From NCBI GenBank assembly GCA_031769625.1, contig JAUIMM010000519.1, positions 615,501-679,500 on the forward strand: a stretch of DNA of 64,000 nt. Reading direction: 5' to 3'. Below, piece after piece: positions 22,500-32,907 of this stretch. Position 1 is the stretch's first letter. Each line of letters starts with the position of its first letter. The notes beneath the pieces are model-generated. The model ran no database searches. It had not been told where the DNA came from and saw only the letters and a program-made list of their open reading frames with translations. The translations under genes were made by a program, and so were the position numbers. This DNA comes from Taudactylus pleione (taxonomy: Eukaryota > Chordata > Amphibia > Anura > Myobatrachidae).

Positions 22500-23770
22500 G
22501 ACTTAAAATTGGGTGAGGAACAGCCAAACTATGCTACAAAGGTGAGGTTGTGGAAGACAATTTCATGTCACAGGTCATACACCATGGCAAGACTGAGCAC
22601 AGCAACAAGACACAAGGTAGTTATACTGTATCAGCAAGGTCTCTCTCAGGCACAGATTTCAAAGCAGACTGGGGTTTCAAGATGTGCTGCTCAAGCTCTT
22701 TTGAAGAAGCACAACAAAAAAGGGCAACGTTGAGGACCGTAGACGCAGTGGTCGGCCATGGAAACTTAGTGCATCAGATGAAAAACATATCATGCTTACT
22801 TCCCTTCGAAATTGGAAGATATCCAGCAGTGCCATCAGCTCAGAACTGGCAGAAACTTTTCAGAAACCAGTGGGACCCAGGTATACCCATCTACTGTTCG
22901 GAGTAGTCTGGCCAGAAGTGGTCTTCATGGAAGAATTGCAGCCAAAAAGCTAAACCTTCTATGTGGAAACAAGGCCAAGCGACTCAACTATGCACGAAAA
23001 CACAGGAACTGGGGTGCAGGAAATTGGCATCAGGGGCTCTGGACTAATGAGTAAAAATTTGAAATATTTGGCTGTAACAAGGATGTTTATTCGCTGAAGG
23101 GCTGGAGAGTGGTACAATAATGAGTGTCTGCAGGCAACAGTGAAGCATGGTGAAGGTTCCTTGCAAGTTTGGGGCTGCATTTCAGCAAATGGAGTTGGGG
23201 GTTTGGTCAGAATGAATGATGTCCTCAATGCTGAGAAATACAGGCAGGTGCTTATCCATCATACAGTACCATCAGGGATGCGTCTGATTGGCTACAAATT
23301 TATTCTGCAGCAGGTCAACGACACCAAAAATACAGCCAATGTCATTAAGAACTATCTTCAGCATAAAGAAGAACAAGGAGTCTTGGAAGTGATTATACGG
23401 TCCACACAGAGCCCTGATCTCAACATCAGTGAGTCTGTCTGGGATTACATGAAGAGACAGAAGGATATGAGCAAGCCTACATCCACAGAAGATTTGTGGT
23501 TAGTTCTCCAAGATGTTTGGGACAACCTTCCTGCTGAGTTCCTTCAAAAACTGTGTGCAAATGTACCTAGAAGAATTGATGCTGTTTTAAAGGCAAAGGG
23601 TGGTCACACCAAATATTTATTTGCTTTAGATTTAGATTTATCTTCTGTTCGTTCACTTTGCATTTTCTTAATTGATAAAAATAAACTATTAACACTTCTA
23701 TTTTTGAGAGCATTCTTACTTTGCAGCAATTTTTCCACACCTGCCTAAACCTTTTGCACAGAACTGTATA
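22500..23770 (+). pseudogene. Tc1/mariner transposase relic (DD34E type)
   Basis: Coding remnants run from the ATG at 22584. An N-terminal helix-turn-helix (ATRHKVVILYQQGLSQAQI) is followed after a frame change by the GRPW..SASDEKHI motif, and later by HGEGSLQVWGCISANGVGG and QSPDLNISESVWDYMK. The transposase cuts and pastes its own element at TA sites. This copy is dead. The expected first catalytic Asp is Asn (AAT at 23046) with a stop two codons on (23052), the second Asp site reads QQVND rather than QQDND, and there are several frameshifts. The right terminus (ACCTGCCTAAACCTTTTGCA) is visible. No matching left terminus was found. Confidence 0.92.
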
Positions 23771-23775
23771 TACTA

Positions 23776-24005
23776 GCCACCTGCCCCAGCTTCGCACGGG
23801 AGAATTTTGGTAGCCTTTTTTTATCTGAGGGCTTATAAGATTCCCTTGTAGACGTTTATCCTCCTGACGTCTACACAAAAAGATTTAGTGTTGGCGTGAC
23901 ACACAAAAAGGCCACTTAGCTCACTTCCAGCCACGTTAAATGTCTGTCCCTGTGCTTTATTTATTGTCATGCCAAAGCAGACTCTTACTGGGAATTGAAA
24001 TTAAA
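23776..24005 (-). pseudogene. Helitron (PIF1-type) helicase C-terminal relic
   Basis: Read on the minus strand, the codons give FPVRVCFGMTINKAQGQTF, the conserved late helicase motif of Helitron Rep/helicase proteins (MTINKAQGQ), followed by diverged codons FVCHANTKSF and DVRRINVYKG. About 75 codons remain. Stops and the absence of any upstream Rep or helicase motif show a fragment. It lies directly beside the Tc1 terminus. Confidence 0.8.
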
Positions 24006-24189
24006 GAATCTTTTTTTCACATAAATGAAATAGGAATGGTAAGGAAAGGGAAAAACTGAAAGTTTGTTTCAGTAAACAGGGCTTACTACAATTTTTCTTG
24101 AGAAAAATTGTCCTCAAATTACCCCAAAATAAACTTTCTCGTTAGTTTAGGCACCCCAAATTTAATTACAATATTTTTTTTTATTGAAA

Positions 24190-24975
24190 AATAACATATA
24201 AGAAGCTTGACAGGTACAAATGGTTGACAGGGTTGAAAGGTCGACTTAAAAATGGTCGACACAAAAATGGTCGAAACATGCTTATTTTTTTATATTATTT
24301 TTTTAGCGTTAATCTTCACCCTAACCCTCCCTCCTGGTGCCTAACCCTAACCCTCCCTCCTGGTGCCTAACCTTAACGTCAGGGTAGGTGCCTGACCCGA
24401 ACCGTACCTTCTAGTGCCTAACCCTAACCGTCCAGTAAGTGCCTAACCCTCCCTCCTGGTGCCTAACCCTAACCGTCGGGGTAATTGCCTAACCCTCTGG
24501 TAAGTGTCTAACCCTAAACCTAAATTTTTTTTTTACAAAAAATCATGTCGTCCACTTTCATGTCGACCTTTTGACCCTGTCGAACATTTGTACCCGTCGA
24601 CCTTCTTACATGTCGACCTTTGGTGTGTCGACCTTTTGTGTACTTGTCGATCTTTTGTCCCAGTTAACCTATTCACTGTCTAACATCAGTGGCCAAATTT
24701 AATAGGGTGAGAGTTTAGAAAACTTGAGTCTTCTCACACTTTTTAAACTCGGCCAATGTAATAGAGTCGAAGAATAAAGCAACAGAGCAAACTCATGTTT
24801 TTCAGACTCAAAAAACTCCCACGATTTAAAATCTCATCCAGATGTTTTCCCGTTTTGAAGATAAAACTCGACCAATGTGAGAGTTTACTGCTAAACTCTC
24901 ACTCTATTACATTTGGCCCCTGGTGTCTATCAAGACATTGTCGACCTTTTTACTGTCTATAATACGGAACCCATC
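24190..24975. repeat. GTCGAC-rich interspersed repeat with nested MITE
   Basis: The flanks are rich in AAAGGTCGAC and GTCGACCTTTTG motifs, around a TGCCTAACCCTAACCGTC core. The MITE at 24690-24919 splits its right part, and GTCGACC sequence resumes after it. Confidence 0.75.
24690..24919. mobile_element. MITE related to 8657-8904
   Basis: GGCCAAATTTAATAGGGTGA on the left and CTATTACATTTGGCC on the right are inverted repeats, with shared interior AAACTCTCAC and GATGTTTTCCC. About 230 bp. From 24976 to 25839 nothing certain is recognised. Confidence 0.8.
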
Positions 24976-25839
24976 AAAATGATGAGGTAGCCCTTTTGAT
25001 TCAAAGTGCCAGTCACTCTGTGCAAGTCGCCAACTCTGGGTTCATCTAAAGTGCCCCAGACCATCACATTTCCTCCTGCATGTTTGACACTTGGTGTCAC
25101 AGAGTATAATTTACTAAAACTCTATAACACTGCTTTAAAAGCAAAATGTGCTTAATAGCAAAACATGGGTGTTTTGCGATTTAAAGCATTGCCCTTCTAA
25201 GTTTTGGGCTAATTTTACCCGCTGGATGGGTTAGTAGTTCCAACACTGGCCAAGTACACTAAGGGCATATTTGCAAGCAAGCAGTCCAGGAAAATACACA
25301 TATTTGCTTGGGAAGGTCGTGATCAGGGATAGGTGCAAGTAGCAGATTATGATTTATGATGACTGTCTGGACACTTCTACTTTGCCAGGGTATAGGCTCC
25401 CATCCTTGCTCCAGCATTATTATTACTTCTTCTTATTTCTGTCCACTCCTGTCCTTGGCTTCGTTCCTGACCTGTTTCCGTCTGACCTCTGGTACCGCTT
25501 CGCCCGCCTGGTTCTGACCCAGCTTGTTCACTACACTTATACTTTTTACGACGTATTCCGCTACACTGCAGTGTACACTGGCACGTGTACTGGGGAACCA
25601 AATCAGGGGATCACAACCTGCGTGTCAGATGCAGCTATGTCCAAACCTCCTTGTGGGGCTCCTTGGTGAATACCGCTGTCACATTACACTCCAAGCCTCT
25701 GTTCTGGGTCTTAGTTAATCCCAAAGTACAGGAAAGCATCCACTATCCATCTGTGAGTTTGCGAGCTGATGAGTTCCCCAAGGGAGGAGGTGTAAAAGGA
25801 GAAGAGGAGGTGCCCAAGGATGGTTAGTGAGGTAGGAGG

Positions 25840-25948
25840 TGAACCAAGAGAGAACCGATTCACAGAGGAACCAAGAGAGAACCGATTCACAGAGGAACCA
25901 AGAGAGAACCGATTCACAGAGGAACCAAGAGAGAACCGATTCACAGAG
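25840..25948. repeat. 27-bp tandem repeat, 4 copies
   Basis: The unit is GAGGAACCAAGAGAGAACCG followed by ATTCACA; the copies are nearly identical. The minus-strand frames over it (VNRFSLGSS / ESVLSWFLC) are repeat shadows. From 25949 to 26783 no feature is supported. Confidence 0.95.
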
Positions 25949-26783
25949 TGGAGGGTTTGAAGGAGAAAGGGTGATCAGCGCTGTCAAAAGCTCAAGATAG
26001 GTTGAGAAGAATGAAAATGGAGAAGTAACTATTGACTTTGGCAGTGAGAAGGTCATTGTTGACTTGGTGATTCTAATCAATATAAAGTACAATGCAGAGC
26101 TCCACTGTCTGATGTTCACAGCACAGAGATCCATCATTCAGTATTCAGTGCAAGGACCTGCACATTTCCTAGACCAATTATTTGATGTCTACTAGTATCA
26201 TCTAATGCCCACCAGTATGCAGTGCAGAACTCCATCATCAGATGTCCATCAGGACATAGTATGGGACACAAAAATACATATACCAGTCACCAGCAGATGT
26301 GACAGTGGATGCTCCAGCTGCCATAAGAACAAAATAAGAAATAAAATTGTCTATAATGGCTGCTGTAATTAATTCAAATAAAGATATACTATCTGGGGTC
26401 AGCATTGCTGCATCTAGGAGACTGCTAAAGGATGGGCCAAAACCCGGAGACTCAAGAGCTTTCTAATATATGTCACGTATTAAGAAGATAATCAAGCTTT
26501 CTGCCATGAAATTAATTAGACCTGTACTCTCTATATATGAGTCTACAACTCTCCTTTTTCTCATGTTTCTCTCACTTAATATAAAAATCTCCCCCTATAA
26601 AGTCCTCTCCAAGCATCTCACTCTCCATTGACAACACCTCCCTGTCCTCCATATCCCAATTCTGCTGTCCTTCTTTCTCCCCTTACATTCAGTTCATCGC
26701 CCAATCCTGCCACTTTTATTACCATTTTATTTAAACATTCACATATAGTAAATATATAGCATGTGGTGTAGGTTCAGGGCTAT

Positions 26784-27815
26784 GGGCCTGATTCTGAGAT
26801 GTACACTAATGCAATTGCAGCTGCGCTTTCGCACGGAATCAGGGGCGTCTTTAGAGAGGAGGAGGCCTGTGTGCCTTCCCCGTCTGGGGCCTCCTCCTTT
26901 CTTCCCGGCAGCCGACTGACGTGGCTGGCCGGCCATCGGAGCATTAGTAGGCTCTGGGCACTAGAGTGTGCCTGGAGTCCACTGCGCATGCGCAAAACGC
27001 CAGAAATATGGCCAGGGCGGCCATTTTTCCGGCTTTTTGTAAAGCGCTGACACCCGGCGCGGGACCTCGGAGAGGTAAGTTTTAAATAATATGGGTGCAA
27101 GGTGTGCGGTGCGGCCCTCCCTGGGGTCAGGGGCCCGTGTGCACCACACACCCTGCACCCATTATAGATACGCCCCTGCACGGAATGCAGCTGCGGAAAT
27201 ATATGTATCCAAACCTTATCCGAGCATAGGGACGCCCCCACTGCTGCCTTCTCATATCTGTCTGATGTCATGCACCAGCATAAACACCAGTAACATCGAT
27301 GCAGATCAGGCAGCAATGCAGCACATGCGGCAAGTCTCACCAGCCGCAAACACTGCGCTTCTGACACGTTGAGAGCGCTCATGCTGAGAAGGAAATAGCT
27401 CATTTATGCCATACATGCCTACTCTCCCGGGAATCGCGGGAGGCTCCCGATTTTTCGGGTAACCCCCCGCGATCCCGGAAGAGTAGGCATATCTCCCGCA
27501 TCCCGCCCACTTCCTAGTGAAGTGGGCAGGATGGGGAGATATTACCTGAAATTATCGGGTCCGTCGGGAAGGGGCGGGGCTAAATGAGGCAAATCGCGTC
27601 GTTTAGCCCCGCCCCCTCCTCACGGACCCGCGAATCACGGGGGTTTTCTGTAAAGGGGGCGTGGCCTAATGCCGTCTATCGACTGGCCCCGCCCCCCGAA
27701 GAGGAGAGCAGCAGGTCCCCTCCTGCTGCTCCCGGAAAGCTGCCCAGCAATGTAGGTAAGTATGATTTATGCACGCCCATGAACTGCGTTTAACTGGTCA
27801 GACACAAACACGTTA
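26784..27815. mobile_element. GGGCCTGATTCTGAG-family element, host of two insertions
   Basis: The left end is GGGCCTGATTCTGAGATG. The interior CATAGGGACGCCCCCACTGC and CACGCCCATGAA are shared with the copy at 32203-32905. The right end is not clear. A hAT MITE (26840-27178) and a CTACTCTCCCGGGAATCGCG-type palindrome (about 27410-27770) are nested in it. Minus-strand frames up to 207 codons are shadows. From 27816 to 28376 only AT-rich intron is seen. Confidence 0.6.
26840..27178. mobile_element. hAT MITE, 339 bp, CACGGAAT duplication
   Basis: The termini are CAGGGGCGTCTTTAGA and TATAGATACGCCCCTG. The 8-bp target CACGGAAT is repeated exactly at 26832-26839 and 27179-27186. No transposase. Clear-cut hAT integration inside a Harbinger-like element. 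Confidence 0.95.
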
Positions 27816-28376
27816 TGTAAATCTGGATCTGGTCATTGTTAAATGTTTGATGGTATTTGCTAATGTTAAAGTATTTTATATATTATTTACACAATCTACG
27901 GATAGTAGTTAGTATAAATAAATGATTGCATTACAATACAGAAAATAAGCCCTTGGAACTGCTTCTGCAGGTGCTGGTGTCTTTGTAGCTTACCTAGTTT
28001 CTTCATGGCTTCTTACATATCTTCTGTCATTGCTAGAACAAACAAAGCCATTATTTACATAGCAGTGCACAAAGGTGTCATTGTGTAATACTATTCTCTT
28101 GCAGACAGAACAGCTCTGTCTGTCTGTATGGTTCAATGGTTCAACCACATCATACAAATGTGAAGTTGAAAAAGATTTTGTGTAATAATTGCAAATGAAC
28201 TTGCAATTTATTTCTTTAGAAATATTGCTTAAAATTAATTAATTTGCTGCTCCTTAACATGGATGCAACTACTCACAGGAAAAGAGTAAATAGCCATCTG
28301 AACCAATACTCTGTACAGAGGCAGTTACTATATGTCACTTGTTTGTGCACTAATTAAGTATTTATCTTTCTTAAAG

Positions 28377-28509
28377 TTTGGATGAGGACATCTATTATGA
28401 TGATACAGTTGGGTACATGGCTCTCGGAGGCAGCAAGTATGTGGTCGGCATGGAAGGATTCTTCGGACCTGTGAAGTATTATCGGCTCAGGGCTCTGCAA
28501 TTCGATGAG
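28377..28509 (+). CDS. sel1l3: SEL1L3 exon (window exon 5)
   Basis: The acceptor is ...tttcttaaag and the donor is GTATAT. The first base completes the split Ser codon, then 44 codons encode LDEDIYYDDTVGYMALGGS and GMEGFFGPVKYYRL to ALQFDE, ending in phase 0. The GGSKYVVGMEGFFGPV pattern is the hallmark C-terminal strand of a LamG/concanavalin-like domain. A minus-strand open frame over the same bases is a shadow. Confidence 0.95.
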
Positions 28510-28909
28510 GTATATATACACAGTTTGTAGGTTGTATATATAGGGCCCAGTGATGTAACTGTGGGTTCCAGCTCTGGTGAAGGTCACGCCCCCACATGAT
28601 GTCATACAGAGGGGGCGTGGTCACTATTGCCGGGAATAACCGCAATACCTGGATGCTCCTGGAAGCTGTAAGGGCAGAGGTGTGCAAGTCTCATGCGTCC
28701 TAAGGATGCTCCGGGTGGCACTGCTGCAGAGATTATGATTGCAGGGTGCGTTTCTAGGCATCCTGCTAGCCAGATGCAAGGACACTGGGCTCTGTGCGGT
28801 GGCACCCTTAACCATTTAGGTTAAAAGGTCACCAACCTCTCTTTACAATATCCGTCAATATAATCTTGCACCTTTTGGTGCTTCCTAAGCGCTAACCTTA
28901 TGTATCTTT

Positions 28910-29086
28910 GGGGTCTATTTACTAAGCAATGTTAGGAGACAGAGTGAAAGGAGATAAGGTACCAGCCAATCAGCTCCCAACTGTCATTTTTCAAACACAG
29001 CCTGTGAGATGGCAGTTAGGAGCGGATTGGCTGGCACCTTATCACTTTTCACTCTGTCTCCTAACACTGCTTAGTAAATAGACCCC
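28910..29086. mobile_element. hairpin MITE, 177 bp
   Basis: GGGGTCTATTTACTAAGCA and TGCTTAGTAAATAGACCCC are perfect 19-bp inverted repeats. Inner arms (GCCAATCAGCTCC / GGAGCGGATTGGC) also pair. It lies 400 bp after exon 5. The DNA between (28510-28909) includes a CTAGCCAGATGCAAGGAC-type repeat also seen near 17760 and 32105. Confidence 0.85.
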
Positions 29087-29627
29087 TCTATTTTGTATGT
29101 AACCTGTGGTGTGATAATTTAACGAGCGACAGTTATGTCACATACTGTCACACAATATAATACAATGTAATATAATGTGATATGATAACACCATAATGAG
29201 TCTTTAGTGTTATAAAATAAACAATAATTTTTATTTTAACATTGAAGGGAATTTCATTCGTACATCACTTACGTTGGTTTAAAATAAATTATATTACATA
29301 CCCGGCTGCGGTTTGTTAAACAGGACTTACAGACAAGTTGTGTGTAGTGTTGGCGTAAGGTCGGGAGCGATATTGGGGAGGGGAATTGGGGGTTGTGCTT
29401 GGTATTTTTGGTTAAGTCCTGTGCGGTATGTTTGTTTTCCCACTGGGCTGAGTTCGGTATTGTAAATACCGTACAGATTTGTATACATAGTCGGCCGGCT
29501 GTGTGGATGATCCGCAGGAATAGCCATGTAGCTGTGTCAGCGTGTGTACCAGTCCCGTTTTTGGGTACTTACCACGTCCTCGAGGGTTGGGCTCTGATGT
29601 CAGTACCTGGGAAAAAGCCTGGCCGTC

Positions 29628-29785
29628 TTGTCACCGCGGCTGTGTGCTCCGTTTGGCGGCTGCTGGCGCAGAATGCTCTTTGGTCACCGCGGCTGCGTGC
29701 TCCGTTTGGCGGCTGCTGGCGCAGAATGCTCTTTGGTCACCGCGGCTGCGTGCTCCGTTCGGCAGCTGCTGGTGCAGGATACACT
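29628..29785. repeat. 53-bp tandem repeat, 3 copies
   Basis: The unit is TTTGGTCACCGCGGCTGCGT, GCTCCGTTTGGCGGCTGCTGG, then CGCAGAATGCTC; the third copy is diverged. A 143-codon + frame across it is a shadow. Confidence 0.92.
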
Positions 29786-29890
29786 TTGAACACCGCGTTT
29801 TGGATTCAGTGCGATGAAAGGTGATGTCCGGATAAAAATCTTGATCAGCTGTTGCTGTGTAGTGTCTTTGGTGTCCAGCTTAGTCCCAAT

Positions 29891-29924
29891 GCGTTTCGGC
29901 CTCATTCTGGCCTTTTTCAAGGGT
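29891..29924 (-). ncRNA. degenerate hammerhead-like motif
   Basis: The minus strand gives TTGAAAAAGGCC, a short loop, then GGCCGAAACGC. Helix II (GGCC/GGCC) and GAAAC are intact, but the CTGANGA core is TTGAAAA, with the catalytic G replaced. Predicted inactive. Confidence 0.3.
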
Positions 29925-30060
29925 GTAAATAAGCTTACACCACACAGTTAGTAAGCATATTAATAGATACAGTTGATAGCTAACAGTTCCATAGCACGTC
30001 ACATGATTAGCTTATTGAGGTTATTAATCACATCTACCTTCATTTCATCATTGCTATTTC

Positions 30061-30121
<61 letters not shown>

Positions 30122-30472
30122 CATCATTTTTTTCATATAACATTTAGGTTAAATTAAGCATACCTTACATTGTGACATGGCAAATCAGCGGACAGAGTGG
30201 TAAACTGACATTTATCTACAAAATCTTGACCTTTCTACCAAAGCTGAGTGACATCACAGAGGCTGTTTATGATGTAACAATTCACATGGTCAGTATACTG
30301 AGATGAAATATCTCCTCCTGCCTGCCATTACTATCCATCTATTTATAATCTATCATTTAGGTTAAAATAAGCATGCCTTGCATTGTGACATGTTATATCA
30401 ACAGATAACTGACAGTTCTCTAACACACACACAACCTACCTGCATTTTACAATTTCTATCTATCTATCTATT

Positions 30473-30536
<64 letters not shown>

Positions 30537-30577
30537 ATAGATAGCATTTAGGTTAAAGCGGTGATTCTCTAACTCTG

Positions 30578-31128
30578 GAGCTTATTCAGAGGCGGCCGTA
30601 CGGTCTACGACCGCACGGCCGCCTCAATGTTTTGCCAGTGCGCATGCGCACGAGGGAGCCGGCTCCATCGTGCGCATGCGTGAGACCTGCTACGAACCAC
30701 AGCGCTGGTCGTAGCGGGTTTCTTTCCAAAGGGGGCGAGCTGTCGATGTTGATTGACAGCTCGCCCCGTTTGGAAGGCGGGCCGGGGGGGTGGCAGCCCA
30801 AACGGAGGCGTTCCTATGGGAACGCCTGCCATTTGTGGGAGGCCCCACTGACATCACTAGTGATGTCAGTGGGGAGCTTCCGGCTCAAACAGAGCCAGAA
30901 GCTCTCCAGGGCTTACGACAAGTGAGACCCTACCCTAGGGTCTCGTCGTAAGCCCCGATGGTCGCGATGGTCTCTGACCATCGCGACCATCACCCGAGCG
31001 GTCGTTAGAGCTGTGGGTGTTAACCCACAGCCTAACGACTGCAACAGAGGCGGGCGGTCAGGATGCAAGTGGCCGCCCAGTTTCTGAGTGACCGCTTGCA
31101 TCCTCCGACCGCCTCTGAATGAGGCCCT
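30578..31128. mobile_element. Harbinger-like element nested in hAT
   Basis: The ends GAGCTTATTCAGAGGCGG and CGCCTCTGAATGAGGCCCT are inverted repeats. CTG is duplicated at 30575-30577 and 31129-31131. The interior carries the family's GGGGCGAGCTGTC, ACTGACATCACTAGTGATG and CGACCATC palindromes. No transposase. Confidence 0.85.
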
Positions 31129-31301
31129 CTGTCCTCAGGACCCCAAACAGGCCACGTTTTACAGGTCACCCAGCAGGTGCACAGGTGTAGTCATTACTCA
31201 TTGACACATTTTAAAAGATCCACAGGTGGAGCTAATTATCTAGCTTGTGATTCTGTGAGGAGAACTGCAAAGCAAGCACTGTTTGGGGTCTTGAGAACTG
31301 A

Positions 31302-31580
31302 GGGCCTGATTCAGAGCCGGACGCTCTGACAAGAGCGCTCGCTCTGAATCAGGGCCGTCCTACCTAAAATTGGAGCGGCCTTCTGGCCACCAAAGGGGGC
31401 ATGCTGTCACTCACTATCGACAGCACGCCCCCTTTGGTGCGAGACCCATAGCGACGGCTTGGCCGTCGCTATTCGGGTCTCGCGCATGCGCACGACGGAG
31501 CTCCCTCCGTCATGCGCACTTGGGCACCATCAACCCGCTTGCGAGCGCTCAGCTCTCTCGAGCGGGTCTGAATTAGGCCC
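31302..31580. mobile_element. short Harbinger-like element (279 bp) nested in hAT
   Basis: GGGCCTGATTCAGAGCCGG and GGGTCTGAATTAGGCCC are inverted repeats, and TGA is duplicated on both sides. It is a deletion derivative of the family at 30578, 35457, 51959 and 61023, keeping the GGGGGCATGCTGTC and CATGCGCACGACGGAG blocks. Confidence 0.88.
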
Positions 31581-31859
31581 TGAGAGGCTATGGGTTAAAG
31601 TAAGCATACCTTACATTGTGATATGTCATATAAGCAGATAGAGTTGATAACTGACAAATCTCTACAAAATGGTGACCTTTCTATAAAAGCTGAGTGACAT
31701 CACAAAGGCTGTTTATGATGTAACAAGTCACGTGGTCAGTTTACTGAGGTACAAAATCTCTTCCTGCATGCATTTTGCCATTACTATCCATCTGTTTATA
31801 ATCTATCTATCATTTAGGTTAAATAAGCTTACATTACAAGGTCAGTAGACATATTAATA

Positions 31860-31972
31860 GATTATTATCATTATCATCCTTTATTTATATGGCGCCACAA
31901 GTGTTCCGCAGTGCATTACAGAATACATAAACTAATAAGTGAACAAGAAACGAGTAACTTGCAGGATAAGGA
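31860..31972 (-). mobile_element. L2-type 3' tail
   Basis: ATTATTATCATTATCATCC followed by TTTATTTATATGGCGCCAC is the minus-strand 3' terminus of the family at 57600-58350. It sits within a satellite unit. Confidence 0.75.
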
Positions 31973-32202
31973 ACAGATATAGTTGATAACTGACAGTTCT
32001 ATATCATGTCACATGATCAACCTATTAAGTTTATAAATCACATCCTACCTGCATTTCACCATATCTATTTATCTATCTATCTATCTATGCAGGGTGCCAT
32101 TCTAGCCAGATGCAGGGACCGTGGGTGAGCAGTGGTGCCGCCCACACACCCCTAATTACGGCCCTGATAGTGCCACTTAATGACTATGTGGACACACACA
32201 AA

Positions 32203-32905
32203 GGGCCTGATTCTGAGATTTATGCTGATGTAATCGTACCTGCATTCTGTCACGGATCGCAGTTGCCAAAATTTGTTAATGAATCATAGCCGAGCATAGG
32301 GACGCCCTCTGCTGCCTTCTCATATCCGTCCGACGATGTACAACAGCGTAAACATCGGTACCATTGACGCAGATCAGGCAGCCACACTGCTTGTTAATCA
32401 AGTTTGACCAGCCTCAAACAATAGCTAATTTATGCACGCCCACAGGTGTTGGAACAGGGGGGCAAGGGGAGGTTCACCCCCTCAAAGATTTAAAAGGCAC
32501 AGCGGGCGCGGGCGGTCAGGGGCTGTGCAATAGGCTGCACGGCCCCTGCACCACACGGAGGAGGAGGTGTAATGTGCGGTCTTTTTGTTAAAACACCGCA
32601 CATTACACCTCCTCCTTCTCCATGCAGTGCAGGTGCTGTTCATATTGTAAAGCAGAGCCCCTGACCATCCGCAGCTGCTGCCACAGTGAGTCAGAGACCC
32701 TGGGCTGGCTACGCGTCCTGCGTGCAGGCATAAAATTGTTCTGACGCCCCTGTGCACGCCCATGAAACGAGATTTAAACGATCTGACACGCCAGCATTTT
32801 TCAAACCCCACTCGTTACCACTCCCAAATGCTGACTACCTGTCACTCACTTTGGAAGTGCTTTCGCGCATGCACATTAGCAAATCTGTGGCCCAAATTGC
32901 ACACT
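32203..32905. mobile_element. GGGCCTGATTCTGAG-family element, second copy
   Basis: The left end GGGCCTGATTCTGAG and CATAGGGACGCCCTCTGCTG match 26784-27815. The right part has CACGCCCATGAAACGAG and AAACCCCACTCGTTACCA. The right end merges with the next element and is uncertain. It is split by a hAT MITE at 32442-32753. Confidence 0.6.
32442..32753. mobile_element. hAT MITE, 312 bp, GCACGCCC duplication
   Basis: GCACGCCC is present on both sides (32434-32441, 32754-32761). The ends ACAGGTGTTGGAACAG and TTCTGACGCCCCTGT are partial inverted repeats. The interior has an AGGAGGAGGTGTAATGTGCG palindrome. No transposase. Confidence 0.85.
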
Positions 32906-32907
32906 CT

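Larger units (their letters stand above)
29180..29940. mobile_element. possible Penelope-like element fragment
   Basis: An AT-rich segment with AAACAATAATTTTTATTTTA is followed by GC-rich sequence, a 53-bp tandem repeat, and CCAATGCGTTTCGGCCTCAT, the reverse of GAAACGCATTGG. This layout resembles the terminal regions of Penelope-like elements and recurs loosely at 63300-63870. No GIY-YIG or reverse-transcriptase codons were found, so the call rests on the hammerhead-like motif only. Confidence 0.35.
30559..31592. mobile_element. hAT element with 8-bp GGTTAAAG duplication, carrying two insertions
   Basis: GGTTAAAG is duplicated exactly at 30551-30558 and 31593-31600. The left end CGGTGATTCTCTAACTCTG and the right end (CATAGCCTCTCAGTTCTC after reversal) share CTC.AACTCT/GTCCTCAGGACCCC-type inverted sequence. 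Two Harbinger-like elements sit inside, one near each end. Without them the hAT element is about 200 bp. Confidence 0.88.
29941..32095. repeat. 215-bp satellite array with TATC tracts, interrupted
   Basis: Several units share CATTTAGGTTAAA(T)TAAGC, TTGATAACTGACAGTTCTAT, GACATCACA.AGGCTGTTTA and GTCAGT.TACTGAGGT. TATC microsatellites sit at the same place in the unit at 30060-30121, 30455-30536 and 32066-32089. The array is split by a hAT element (30559-31592) and an L2 tail (about 31860-31970). A third site of the same unit is at 3090-3427. Confidence 0.8.

Noticed and set aside
26780..27403. A 207-codon minus-strand frame
   Set aside because: It spans a transposon and a hAT MITE nested in it, with target duplications inside the frame.
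29393..29824. A 143-codon + frame
   Set aside because: It crosses a 53-bp tandem repeat and shows no domain; neighbouring frames stay open for the same reason.
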